In this document: positions 44,117 to 54,844 of the stretch, one piece after another | How positions within the stretch are numbered: position 1 is the stretch's first letter | Layout of the letters: every line of letters starts with the position of its first letter | NCBI RefSeq assembly: GCF_028583425.1 | Contig: NC_072795.1 | Coordinates: 10,067,001-10,131,000, forward strand | Source: Eublepharis macularius | Lineage: Eukaryota; Chordata; Lepidosauria; Squamata; Eublepharidae | DNA: 64,000 bases | Direction of reading: 5' to 3' | Translations under genes and position numbers: made by a program | Notes under the pieces: model-generated | Database searches by the model: none | Seen by the model: the letters and a program-made list of their open reading frames with translations, nothing else | Told to the model about the DNA's origin: nothing

Positions 44117-44860
44117 AGAGATGGGCACTACCTGCATTACAATCGAAAAAAACCCATGATAATGGCGATCGCGCGATCGCGACCCGGCGGATCGTGATAG
44201 TCCACGGCCAATGATCCAGTGATCAGGAGGGGCCCGGATTGGGGCGATCAGGCTTGGGTCGGGGATCCAGACGCTCAGGCGCCAGCAATCTATTCCCCTG
44301 GCAACGGAGCCAGGGGAATGCCTGAGCTGTGTTTGCCCTCCTTCTGTTGCCCTGGAAACCCGAATGGAAGCCCAGCTTTTCTTGATCAGCAGGGCTTCCT
44401 TCCAACCACGAAGCAGCAAAGCAGTCACCAGTTGGGAGAAGACACCCAGGGGAGGGAGGGGGAAGCAGGTGTTCTGTAGCCATGGGCACTCCAATCTCAT
44501 CCCTGCAAACCCTGATAGGCAGCTCTGACAGCCAAACACAGACGGCCAAACACAAACACAGATGCTGCCAGCATCACCCACCCTTCTTTTCTCGCCAGCT
44601 CGCTCCTCTTTGGCCTGGCAGGCAGGCACATGGGGGGGGCTGCCATCGAGCGGCCAGACCCCCCCCACCCCCTGAGGGGAGGCGGCTCGTCTCCATCTCC
44701 CCAGGCCCACCGGGCCCGGCAGTGGCCACCGCTACCACCCACCTTCTCACATAGCTGGGAATAGCAGCGCGCCCAGCTTTGGCCTCCACGATCCACAAAT
44801 CGGGAACAGGAGATGATCGGTATGGATCGTTAATTTTTTTTGGATCGTGCCCACCTCTAA
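44117..44860. mobile_element. DNA element with AGAGATGGGCAC ends, hAT/Mutator-like
   Basis: Ends AGAGATGGGCAC and GTGCCCACCTCT are inverted, and TCATCACT flanks both sides (44109-44116 and 44861-44868). The subterminal sequence has GGATCG/CGATC repeats ('gcgatcgcgcgatcgcg', 'gatcggtatggatcg'). The inside is GC-rich and open on both strands without a recognisable protein. The ends resemble those of 39637-42115 in form (AGRGRTGKGCA). Confidence 0.65.
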
Positions 44861-44900
44861 TCATCACTCAATACCAAATTAGGTTTTAAATGTGGTTTAA

Positions 44901-45846
44901 TGTCAGGGCTTGTCGCTGCTGCCCCTAGGCAGGGCGCCGGCTGGGCTGGTCCTGACGTCAGAGGGGTGCCAGGGATACTGCAGGACCCTGCTCTGTGGAA
45001 GGAGGGGCGGTATACATCACCCAGACTCCCTCTCAGTCCACTTGCTGGCCTGCTCAACCTGGCATGCTCACCCCCTGCATCCTCCATCATCTCCTCCCAG
45101 AACTCTCCTCCAAGCCTCCACTCTCGCACTGCTCTGCTCCCACTCGACACCATCACTCCTTACTCACACCCATCACCCAGAGCTCTCCCTAGCCAGCCTT
45201 TATAGGGCCTTCTCTCACCGCCCCGCCCTCCTTGCAGGTCCTGCCTGCCAGGCCACATCCCTCCCTGGCCTTCCAGCGTTGGCCTGGGCTGTCTCAAGCT
45301 GCTGCAGTTGGGGTAGCTGGCTGTTCTGCCTGGATCAGCAACAGCTGCATCATGTAGGCTAGCTGCCAGGCCTCTCTGGCTGAGCTGATTACTGAAGGTA
45401 GGCCCAGCTGTGGCCCCTTGGCTGGCTTCCCAGCTCTTCCCACAGAATGCCTTCAGCAGCTTCACCTGGAGGGGCTTGGTTCTGAGCATCTCCTGAGCCA
45501 GGTCGTTGTCTTCAAGCTGAGGTGGAGGCTGGGGCGTGGCTCTGAGCTGCTGTGGCTGCTTCTCCCCTCTGCCAGGTAAGAGCTCTGTTTGAGCAGCTGC
45601 TGGGTCCCTATTCCCCCTGATTTTGCCCTCTCCCTCTGCTCTGCTGAGCCCCCTATTGCCCCCCTGGAGGGTGGCTCTAGCTGGTGCCTCTCTGCCTCCT
45701 CTAGCTGTCTGAGGCCCTGGCCCTTGGCCCCTTTCCCCGGGTGTAGGTGGGTTCTGACCCTGGTTGATGGCTGGGGCGGCAGGGCTGATGTCTCCCAGTT
45801 GTCTCCCTCCCGGCAAGTCTGGGGGCTGAGGCCCAGACCCCGGACA
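44901..45846 (-). mobile_element. Candidate solo LTR
   Basis: It starts TGTCAGGG and ends CCGGACA (TG...CA), with GTTTAA on both sides (44895-44900 and 45847-45852), inserted in the L1 endonuclease region. On the minus strand a TATA-like CCTATAAAGG lies near 45205, so it probably reads leftwards. There is no coding part. It is a fossil; the family is not known. Confidence 0.6.
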
Positions 45847-46310
45847 GTTTAATATATAAAAAATGAATCCATTCTTCATTTTATTGTCTGCTGATATAAA
45901 TTCTTCCCCCAATGCTTTATAAACCAAATATTTTATACCCTCTTTTCTAGTATGGGTTTCTTGCAAACAAATAATGTTGTGTTTTAAATTTTTTCAAATA
46001 ATGAAGTACTTCCTTCCTCTCCTGTGGGGAGTTTGCTCCACTGATGTTCCCTGTTAAACCTTTGTACTCCACATTAGAATCAAAAGTAAAAAATTAAAAA
46101 ATGAAAATACCATACCTTCCAGAGTATCCGATCGAAAAGCAATCTTTTTCTGTCTTCATTTTTCAACCAAAAAAATTATATTCCATTCTCTTATGGAGGA
46201 TTATAATAGGGATTTCTTTCAGAACAGTTATTTCTGTTATACCAGTTTTTAATTTTATATTGTAATGCCGTTGCAAGAACCACTCCTTCACCTTTCTTCT
46301 TATAAAATAA

Positions 46311-47045
46311 ACTAGAGGTGTGCTCCCCCTCGGGTTTCCCGCTTTGGGTTTACCGAACCTCAAAGCAGCAATTTTCTTACTGTGTGCAAATGGCAAGAGA
46401 AGTGTTGCTTTCAAACAGTGGCCACTTTTCAGCTGATGGGAGAGGGGTTCCCCATCAGCTGAAAAAAGCTGCCAGTGTTTGAAAGCAGCAAAACTTTCTG
46501 GTGTGGCAAGAAAAGTGTTGCTGCTTTCAAACACCAGGCACTTTTTTCAGCTGAGGGGAGAGAGGAGGAGGGGGTCCTGCTCATCTCAGGAAATAAAATG
46601 CAGTGGTCTCTGCTTCTGCAGTAAATCACCACCACCCTAAAGCAGTCTTAAGAATACATATGGGAAAACTCATGACCTGTCCTTTAATCCAGGTAGACTG
46701 GCCAGCAGGAGTCTCTCCACCCTTGCCAGTAATGAGCTATAATTTCTCTCCACTCTGGTGGGGGATGTCAGCCCTCCGTTTCCTACTCACCAGAAGCCCC
46801 ACAGTGAACCCTGCTCAATGTCCAGATGAAGGCAAAAGAGCCTCCAGGATACCAAGCCAATCTGGCCTGGAGGAAAATTCCTAACTGACATGAAAGTGTT
46901 GATTGGCATTACTCTGGGATGTAAGAAAGAGCCACAAGAGCCTAGCAACAGCTTCTCCCTTCTTGACATCCCTTTCACAATCTAAATTCATACCGAGTAA
47001 TAGAATCAGCAGTGTTGTCAGGTATTATCAGATGATATTAACTGA
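46311..47045. other. Intron sequence with a possible small DNA element
   Basis: It starts 'tagaggtgtgctcccc' next to L1 sequence and has imperfect inverted blocks ('gctttcaaacag', 'gtttgaaagcagc') up to about 46600. This may be another element with GGTGTGC-type ends. The rest is unassigned. Confidence 0.35.
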
Positions 47046-48621
47046 CTAGCAACAAAGCTCGTTGAAAGGGGCGGGTGGGCATGTGGGCATTGCTGCCTCC
47101 TCCATGACTGATCCCAGCTGGGTGCAGAGGGGGTGGGCATTGCCGCCTGCTCCATGTCTGATCCCAGATGGGTGAAGGCAGGGGGGTGGTCATTGTCGCT
47201 TCCACCGCACCTGATAATTGCGGGGTGAAGTCAGGGGGGCGGGCATTGCCACCTGCTATGCACCTGATCCTGGTAGGGTGAAGGAGGGAGGTGCTTCACA
47301 CCTGATCCTGGCTGGGTGAAGGGGGCAGTCATTGCTGCCTACTCTGAGCCTGATTCCAGCAGGTTGAGGGGGGATGGGCATTACAACCAGCTCCACTCTT
47401 TATCCCGGCTGGTCAAAGCGGGGAGCAGGAATTGCCTCCTGCTCCGGGCCTCATCCCAGTCAGGTAAAGGGGGAAGGCCGCCATTGCTACCTCCTCCACT
47501 CCTGATCCCAGCTGGGTGAAGGGTCCCAGCATTGCCACCTGCTCCATCCTGATCCCAGCTGGGTGAAGGTGGGGGTGGGCATTGCCATACCAGCCACTTG
47601 AAGAGGTAGTGGGCATTGCCACCTACTTTGTGCCTGAGTCAGGTCAGATAAGGGGGGGAGGGCTTTGCCACCTGCTCTGCTCCTGATCCCATCTGGGCGG
47701 GCATTGCTGCCTTCTCCATGCCTGATCCCAACTGGGTGATAGGAGGCATTTCCTGCTGCTCCGCACGTGATCCCAGCTGGGTGAATATAGAGGGTAGGCT
47801 TTACCACCTGCTCTGCTCATCATCCCAACTGAGTGAAAGGGGGTGGGCATTACCACTTGCTGTGTGCCTGATTATGGCAGGTTGAAGAGGGCAGGCTTTG
47901 CTGCTTACTCTGCACCTGATCCAGCTGGCTGAATTGGGGGAGGGCATTCCTACCTACTCCATGTCTGATTCCAGTGGGTTGTGGGGAGGGGGGCGGGCAT
48001 TCCAACATGCTCCACTCCTTATCTTGGCTGGATGAAGGGGGAATGGGCCTTGCCTCCTGCTCTGCACTTGATTCTGAACAGTTGAAGGTGGGATGGTGGA
48101 CATTGCCACCTGTTCTGCTCATGATCTTAGCTGGGGCAGGCATTGCCACCTGTTCTGTACCTGATTTCTGCAGGGTAAAGGCAGGGGGGTGAGCATTGCC
48201 ACCTGTTCTGCTCCTGGTCCCAGCCAGGTGAAGGGAGCAGGCAAGCATTGCCACCTTCTCCACTCCTGATCCCAGATGGGTGAAGACTGGTGGAGTGAAT
48301 TGCCACCATCTCTGCACCTGATCCTGGCCAGATGACAGTGGGGGGTGGGCATTGCAACTTGCTCCACACCTGATCCCGGCCACTTGATGGGGTGGTGCAC
48401 ATTTCCAGCTGCTCTGTACCTGATCCTGGCCAAGTGAAGGGGAAGCAGGCATCGCACCTGCTCTGCTCCTGATCCCAGCAGGTGAAGGCAGGGGGTAGGC
48501 ATTGCCTCCTGCTTTCTTCCTGATCCTGGCCTGGGTCTCTCTCCTCAGCGGTGCTCTCTGGTGGTGCACCAGTGTAGGAAGTGAGTTGTCTAGAACATGC
48601 TTACTCTTTTATATAGTAAGA
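47046..48621 (-). mobile_element. Non-autonomous Helitron filled by a minisatellite
   Basis: On the minus strand it begins TCTTACTATATAAAAGAG after an A (48622) and ends with a hairpin (AACGAGCTTTGTT) then CTAG (47049-47046) before a T. These are the expected Helitron ends and AT target. The inside (about 47070-48545) is a tandem array of about 60-70-bp units of the type GGGCATTGCCACCTGCTC..TGATCCCAGCTGGGTGAAG, some 20 or more units, diverged from each other. There is no Rep/helicase. Related 3' ends lie at 24032 and 26256, and a 5' end at 19049. Confidence 0.7.
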
Positions 48622-49284
48622 TGATGTAGTTGTATTGCTTGAGTAGATATGGGGATAGAATTGGCACCTGTATTTATTAGATGTCCAGATTATTTCATCT
48701 TGAGGCAGGCAAGGATTTAAAACATAATGAAGACAATTTATCCTTCTTTCCTTTCTACAGACTCTGCCATTCTTTGTCCCCTCTCTCTTCCTTCCTTCTC
48801 TCTTCCTGTTTTTTCTCTCAGCACAAGGCGAGTCTAATTTTCCCAGCTACAGATTCTATCATGGGCCAGACTTTCCAAATAGAACAATGGAACAAATAGC
48901 AGCTTCCCAAATAAAACTGATCCTTCTTCTTTACAGCAACATTTTTAAAAAGATTAAAAACCTCGAATCAAAATCCTCAAGAACTTTGGGAATTCTCCTA
49001 ACCATTCTTCTAACCATTGGAAGGGGGAAAGAAAAGGAAACAAAAGGTGGGATAAACTGTCACACTCTGCTGTCAGTCTGCTCTGATTCTCTATGGCAGC
49101 TTCGGATAAACAAGTCATGGAAACAAAAGGTTCCAGTCCCCAATGTGGCAGGAAGTTCACCGGGTGACCTTGGCCCAGTCAATCTCTCTTAGCCTAGACT
49201 ACCTTATAGGGCAGATGAAGGAGGGAGAAAATAGTGTATGACACCCAAAAATCTTTGGACGATGAGGAGGATAAAATGTACTAA
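48622..49284. other. Intron sequence, no gene recognised
   Basis: Ordinary sequence. A pyrimidine-rich run (ctctctcttccttccttctctcttcc) lies near 48781. No coding motif was seen. Confidence 0.4.
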
Positions 49285-50150
49285 ATAAATGCGGTACTCC
49301 CGGCTGCCACACAGTGGCTTGAGCTGGGGACCGTACTTTGCCACTTCGGAAGGAGAAGCAGGCAGAGACATCTCCCAGGCATATGGGGATATAGCTGGGG
49401 GGGCGGAGACAAAGCCTTCAGAAGACGGCTCCGCCCTCCCTGCTGGCAGTTGCTCTGCATGCTTGGCCCACCCACCTCACCCTGTAGTAGTGCAGGATTA
49501 GCCGGCTGCTGTTCCCAGAGCCAGGTAGGAATTTTTTCTCCTCTCCCCATATTGGCAAGGTGGGAGAGGTGGTTTTTTGCCTACCTTGCACTGCAGGCAG
49601 AGGTTTGAGGTAATTGGCAGTGGTGGTGCATCGTTGTAAGTCACTGGCAGGAGAGAGTTTGGGGATAGGGAGCGGGCCGGTGAGCACCCCTTGGCAATTC
49701 CCCATTGGTGGGGAAATGGGGTCTACCAGGAGCGGATGGTATGCTTGTGACGGCTACCACCACCTGGAGACTGCCTGCAGTGAACCCCATGTGTAAGTCC
49801 TTCCCTCATGCTGTATGGCTGAGGCTTTAGGAGCTTGAAGGGGGGAACCATTTTGCCTGGCTGGCCGGGGGAAAGCCATTACATGGATGGCTCCTACCCG
49901 GGGCTGTGGGGCTGGCCCAGACAGGTCAAGGCAGTGGTCCAGGGGTGACCCCGTGGCTTGACCTGTACCGCTAGTTTGCCCTTGCCGTATTTAATGGTTG
50001 ATGTTATATTAATAAAGTGGCCCTTTAGTTCCAACTCCTGTGTCTGCCTCTTCATTCCGACTGGGGTGGCAATAAACCATTCTCTGGAATACAGATTTAT
50101 CTCGGACTTGCCAGGAGGGTGGACAGGTAAGAGAAGCCTATGAAGGGAAG
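49285..50150 (+). mobile_element. Retroelement fossil end, same family as 10796-17700
   Basis: The block near 49880-49970 ('catggatggctc', 'cagacaggtcaagg', 'ggtccaggggtgacccc', 'gacctg') matches the reverse of 10796-10900. A poly(A) signal (AATAAAG near 50013) and a U5-like run follow. No coding part was seen; it is a fossil. Confidence 0.4.
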
Positions 50151-50170
50151 CTTAGAAGTGAGCGTGCCCC

Positions 50171-50599
50171 AAAGTTGAGAGAACAGAATCCAGAAGAACT
50201 TTTTAATGACTGGGGGAAGTTAAAACAGCATTTGGAAAAGAAGTGGGATGTAAAGGGAGAATTATGGTTGTTAGATAACTATTAAGCTTACAGAAAGGAA
50301 GAGATATTGATCTTTACAAGAGAAGAGAGGAAATAAGTTAGAAATATAATCTAATTGATAGTTCAATGTTAGGTTTTGCTTAATTTAATATATATTATCT
50401 ATCTTAGTAGCGTATTAAGACAGTTAAGAATAGAAAAAAAGATGTAAGTAGTAGGTCTAGACAGCGGGTTGGAAAACTGTTGGAAGTCTTAGATCAAGGG
50501 GGGAAAGGGTGGGAGAATATGGAAATGAGGGTTTCAATTGAAAATCTGTAATATTAACTTTTACTCACCCAATAAAAATTTCTTTAAAAAAAAAGAAGA
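50171..50599 (+). mobile_element. Short 5'-truncated L1
   Basis: Target duplication AGAAGTGAGCGTGCCCC (50154-50170 and 50600-50616). It keeps the last part of ORF2 (LEKKWDVKGELWLLDNY), the 3' UTR with 'ttggaaaactgttgg' and a G-run, and the end CCAATAAAAATTTCTTT plus A's. It sits 200 bp upstream of P450 exon 2 and so lies close to its branch site region, but leaves the acceptor intact. Confidence 0.93.
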
Positions 50600-50799
50600 A
50601 GAAGTGAGCGTGCCCCTAGGACAAGGAAGTAGAGGTGGGAACCTAAGGAAAAGGAAATCAATAAGGAAGAACAGGCAGAGAAGAGAGCAGCACATGGCCG
50701 GAAGCTGAAGGGGTAAAGGAGAGTGAACTGCACATGCCACCAAAAAACCTAGCTGAAATAACGTAACTTTTCTCTTGTCTCTTTTGATGTGTATGGCAG

Positions 50800-50962
50800 C
50801 TGGCAAAGAGATATGGAAATATTTTCACTGCATGGCTGGGATCTAAACCTGTCATTGTACTCTCTGGATTTGAGGCCATGAAAGAAGGGCTGATCAACCA
50901 CTCCAAAGACTTTGCTGACCGGCCAGTGACGCCTCTCCTGAAAGCTGTAGGAAAAGAACGGG
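50800..50962 (+). CDS. CYP2J-like: Cytochrome P450 family 2 (CYP2J-like) copy B, exon 2
   Basis: The exon is 163 bp, exactly the CYP2 exon 2 length, between acceptor ATGGCAG and donor G|GTAAGTT. It encodes LAKRYGNIFTAWLGSKP, VIVLSGFEAMKEGLIN and DFADRPVTPLLKAVGKERG, the helix A, beta-1 sheet and B-C loop region (substrate site SRS1) of a microsomal P450. Phase 1 at the 3' end joins exon 3 to complete a Gly codon. There are no stops or frameshifts. The N-terminal part of the fold is therefore intact in copy B. Confidence 0.95.
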
Positions 50963-53108
50963 GTAAGTTCCTGGAAAGACAGGATTGTACGTCTCCTACA
51001 GGTACAAGATACAAGAGGCAGCAAAGGAAGCCGTTGAATGTTGCACTCACTTTTAGATTTATCCAGCTGGTGAAAACCAGAAACCAAAATTGCTCCACAT
51101 TTAGTAGTCTTTTCCTTTGGTACTCCCACATAACTGGTTATGATTGATTTTGTTTTACACAGATTAGGCAGTTGTTGTGCTCAGGGGCTAGGTTGCCCTC
51201 CATGGGCGGCGTTGAGAGTGCCTGGTCAACAAGGTACCTCCCCAGCAGGTCAGGCAGTCCAACTTCGTACATGAGCAGGACAGTCCAAGAATAGTCCAAA
51301 CAGTCCAAGTCAATCCACAGACAAGTCAGTCCAGAAGCAAGTCCAGGGGTCGAACCCAGATCGTAAGCCAAGAGTTCTGTCTGTGGGGAGCAGGATGCAA
51401 GGTAGGGTCAAGAGCTTCCAGGCACGGGAATGCAGGTCGCAGGGAGTGGAGAACAAGGTTGCTTCCACACCAAGCCCTGCTTGGCTTCCTCCTTTTATCC
51501 TCTGCTCAAGTTAAGAGACCGAGTTACACATGTTCCTTCTTCCTCTGATTATGGCGCCTTGGTCTCAGAGAGTTGCACCACCCAGTGTTGAACACGGACA
51601 CAGGCACTCCTCCGTCGCTCCTAGATTGCCTTCTGCTCATGCTGCCTGTCTCGCTCAGGGGATGCCGGCAGTGCTGGCTCCTCTGCTGACGATTTCCCCT
51701 TAGCTAATGTAAACATTTGCAACACCAAATGTTTACTGCAGGAGATGTAATGTGAGGAACTCCTCTATGCTGGCACTTGCAAACACTGTAGTCACAGAAA
51801 TATTTTAAATAACATTTCATGTATCACATTTACGAATACTCGATCACCCATCAGGTCAGCCCATATTCTGCTTCCTGGTCGCTAAAAGAGAGCGAGTTTT
51901 TAGGTGGACTGTTCCCCATCAACCCCTTTGTTTGGTAGGTTGCTTTCCTGTATTCCTTCATAACCATACAGAACAGCATGATTCGCTTTTCACAAATGCA
52001 TCTTCATGCAGCCTGTTTGAGTTCTACTGTCCCCCTTACTGTGCCAGGGTTCTGCTCCGCAGGCAATTTTTAAATTAGATTATCCCTCTTCCCAACACCA
52101 CAGGGTTTCCACAGGATTTCTTTTTTTAAAAAAAAACGGCAATTGTTGGGAAATTGCTGTTTCTGGTCTTTATAATGCTGCCCTCTTGCCTAGCCAGTGA
52201 GTGCTTGCAGATTGCCCTGACACCAAGGATAAAGTAGGGGAGATTGAGCCATTTAGTCCTCCCATCCTCTTGTTGCATTCTGCTTGCCTCTAGGCATTGA
52301 GGAGAGTCCTGCTGAAAATAGTGTGAGTGCAAGGGAAGAGAAGGATGATGGGTCGTTTGATTCCCTGCCCTTGGGGGATAGCTCCTGACACAGCATGTTC
52401 TTCAGCCAGCCATTTGCTGACCTTTATAATGCTTGGAGACCCATTCTTGCAAGCAGTAATTTTCGATGCCGAGGGAATTGAGATAATACTAATTGCAGGC
52501 TAGGTTGATGTGGGGAAGGATGGGTGAGGGACCCAGGGAAAAAACACAACTGACAACAGTGCTGGAGGCCACAAAGGAGCATTGTCACTTCATGGGACAT
52601 GGATCCCAGCATCAGCTGACCCACCTGACAGCTGAGGACCCCCATGCCCCTTCAGATCCTTGCCAAGGGAGGGGAACCATGGGATGACAGAGGAATAACA
52701 TGAGGATGGACTCCTCTGTGTGGATCCCCTGCCATCTGGGAGTGAGGCAGACACAACAGTCCCCAAACTGGGCATGCACCTGCCAAACTTCACTCTCCAA
52801 ATCCTTTAAGGGGATTCCATAATAGGCAAATGGTGCTCCAAGGCCTTGTTTCCCCCCAAACAGATCGGTGCCCCATGCCCAAAGTTTCTCCACATAGTTG
52901 TGACAAAGAGAAAGCAATTACACAACGTCCCCACATTCACCTGCGACCATCTACAACCAACCTCCAACTACTACTGCTGAGCGCCACACAACATCATTGT
53001 TGTGTGGCGTAGCAATCTAGAGAAATCTTGCTACTGAGATGATAACGTGGGGACACGGATCTGATAAAAGGAGAGAAACAAGCCTTACTTCTGGGAGGCT
53101 ATACCTGT
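50963..53108. other. Intron 2 of copy B: LTR-like block and unassigned sequence
   Basis: About 51150-51730 looks like a decayed LTR-type repeat ('tgttgtgctcaggggctagg' on the left, 'ccttttatcctctgctc' inside, 'taatgtaaaca' on the right), but ends and target duplication are unclear. The rest has no recognisable gene or repeat. Confidence 0.35.
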
Positions 53109-53121
53109 TATACAAAATAGG

Positions 53122-53378
53122 AAAATCAAAAAGAGTCCAGTAGCATCTTTAAGACTAACCAATTTTATTGTAGCATAAGCTTTCGAGAATCAAGTTCTCT
53201 TCGTCAGATGCATGGTACAGAAACTGGTCAATTTGACCAGTTTCTGTACCATGCATCTGATGAAGAGAACTTGATTCTCGAAAGCTTATGCTACAATAAA
53301 ATTGGTTAGTCTTAAAGGTGCTACTGGACTCTTTTTGATTTTGCTACCACAGACTAACACGGCTAACTCCTCTGCATC
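53122..53378. mobile_element. Palindromic PLE-tail insertion (2 x 110 bp) with hammerhead-like cores on both strands
   Basis: Flanks TATACAAAATAGG (53109-53121 and 53379-53391) are a perfect 13-bp target duplication. The left arm (53122-53231) is the inverse of 53233-53342 with two mismatches and a single central base (53232). The right arm runs on 36 bp further. Each arm carries the tail of the PLE at 25275: CTGATGA or CTGACGA, a GAGAA/TTCTC stem, GAAA, GCTTATGC and TA, then 'ggttagtcttaaaggtgc'. Stem I pairing is not evident, so ribozyme activity is uncertain. There is no coding part. Confidence 0.88.
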
Positions 53379-53616
53379 TATACAAAATAGGGTTATTTAG
53401 GACTTCCTTTATGGATGTAAAACTCACATTGGAGCAATATGTGAGCAATTGACTCTGGTTCCCTGTTGTTGCATGGGTAAGTTGTTTCGTGGCAGGGCAA
53501 TTTCATAAATCTTCTGTAAAGAACTGCAGATGGGAAGTCATTGAATCTTGCTAACATAAAAGCACAGCGATTCCTAAGAGCCTACTGTGGGATAAGTGAT
53601 ATATGTTGGGTAAAGG

Positions 53617-53844
53617 CAGGGCTTTTATTCAGCTGGAATGCGGTGGAACGGAGTTCCGGAACCTCTTGAAAATGGTCACATGGCTGGTGGCCCCGCCCCC
53701 TGATCTCCAGACAAGCGACACAGAGGGCAATCTAAACTCCCCTCTGTCTGGAGATCAGGGGGTGGGGCCACCAGCCATGTGACCGTTTTCTCCGAGGGCA
53801 ACCCACTGAGTTCCACCACCTCTTTTCCCAGAAAAAAAGCCCTG
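53617..53844. mobile_element. hAT-type foldback MITE
   Basis: Ends CAGGGCTTTTATTC and GAAAAAAAGCCCTG are inverted. The inner part is also self-complementary (CTGATCTCCAGACA against TGTCTGGAGATCAG). Flanks GGTAAAGG and GATAAAGG make an 8-bp duplication with one change. 228 bp, no transposase. Confidence 0.75.
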
Positions 53845-53879
53845 GATAAAGGAAAACGACTATTATTTCTTGTCTGGAA

Positions 53880-54180
53880 ATTATGTTCTTCCAACAGCTG
53901 CCAAGTCAAACACAGAGGCTCAGGTCAGTTAACATCTAAGATCCCCATAAATCGGGGCATTAAACAAGGCTGCGTTTGGGCTCTCTATGTATTCAATCTA
54001 TTTTTGAATGATTTGGATGTGGTATTGAGGACTCCAGGAATGATTATCTTCAGGGATTTTAATATACATAGAGGCCAATTTGAGAGGTCAAGCTCAGAAC
54101 TTCATGGCTCCTATGAGAATGATGAATCTGTTGTAAGTTGTGGTGGGCCCAACATGTTCCTTTTTAAAAAATAAGTTGGA
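53880..54180 (+). mobile_element. LINE reverse-transcriptase fragment
   Basis: The plus strand reads IPINRGIKQGCVWALYVFNLFLNDLDVVL, in 53779-54174, matching the GxxQGCxLSPxLFNLxxND block of LINE RTs. The catalytic YADD part is missing. The clade cannot be told from this piece. Confidence 0.5.
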
Positions 54181-54844
54181 CCTTATTTTCTGTACCAAGC
54201 AGCTTGCTGGTGATCTAATTACGGGCTTGGAGGTTCAGCCCTTACCCTGCTGAAATCGATAACTACTGAAGGCACGGTTGACCTTGCTGTCTCTGCTCTG
54301 TGGGGGTGGAGGGCCATTTCAGATGCACTTGGAGATTAATGGACACTAAAGATGTTCAGGTGACTCTGAGGGATTTTGAAAGCCTCCTTGATGACTATCA
54401 CAGCACGGAATAATGGACCGTCATAAGAGATGAAGTAGTCTGGGAGATGACTAGAATGCTGTTGGTGGAAGACTTAGCATGAATTAGTCAGAGAATGCCA
54501 TACAACCCATTTTCAGGCCTACAAGGTGGCAGTGATGCTGTTGAAAAAAAGTTCTCTGTCACCTTTGCATCAGCTGAAACTTTGAGACTTGATAACGCTT
54601 GATTAACAGGGTTAATGATGTTAATGATGATTATTTGGCCTCCATGACTGAATTGACATTCTTTGGTGATAAAATCACTCTTACCTGCTCCAACTTGGAA
54701 GACAAGTACAGAGCACAGCCAGTGCGCAAGTTGTCAGAAGCACCTGCTTATCTTTTAGTTATGAATAGATGCCAGCGTATCTTGCCAATGGATACTGAAC
54801 AGGCTCCTTGGGAATGTGAGAGCCACTACTTGACCCATGCCAAT
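54181..54844. other. Unassigned sequence before duplication copy B
   Basis: No family recognised. The open frame 54599-54856 may continue the LINE remnant of 53880. Confidence 0.3.

Larger units (their letters stand above)
37845..46310 (-). mobile_element. Old L1, minus strand, exploded by later insertions
   Basis: On the minus strand, L1 pieces appear in order. The ORF2 start region (46163-46310 and 45853-46060) includes CLQETHTRKEG of the endonuclease. Further endonuclease sequence follows (43560-44110, a NGVINPKIDK-like block), then the ORF2 C-terminal part (42330-42126, YCWYMTPEKLARIY) and the 3' UTR with A-rich end at 37845. Its RT is missing. Later arrivals inside it are the half-L1 (37942-39433), the palindromic element (39637-42115), an inverted-ended element (42665-43550), a hAT/Mutator-like element (44117-44860) and a solo LTR (44901-45846). 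The ORF2 frame reads on across the palindromic element's empty site, which confirms that insertion. Confidence 0.75.

Noticed and set aside
44000-45966. Long frames on both strands (236 and 268 codons and others)
   Set aside because: They run across element borders (L1, DNA element, solo LTR) and arise from GC-rich sequence with few stops. Only the CLQETHTRKEG end belongs to a real protein, the L1 endonuclease.
47070-48545. CRISPR-like regular repeats
   Set aside because: Units are directly adjacent, diverged and lack unique spacers; the genome is a vertebrate's.
47850-48569. 239-codon minus-strand open frame and several overlapping frames
   Set aside because: It is the translation of a GC-rich tandem minisatellite inside a Helitron; the peptide is a repeat of the unit in shifting frames with no family match.
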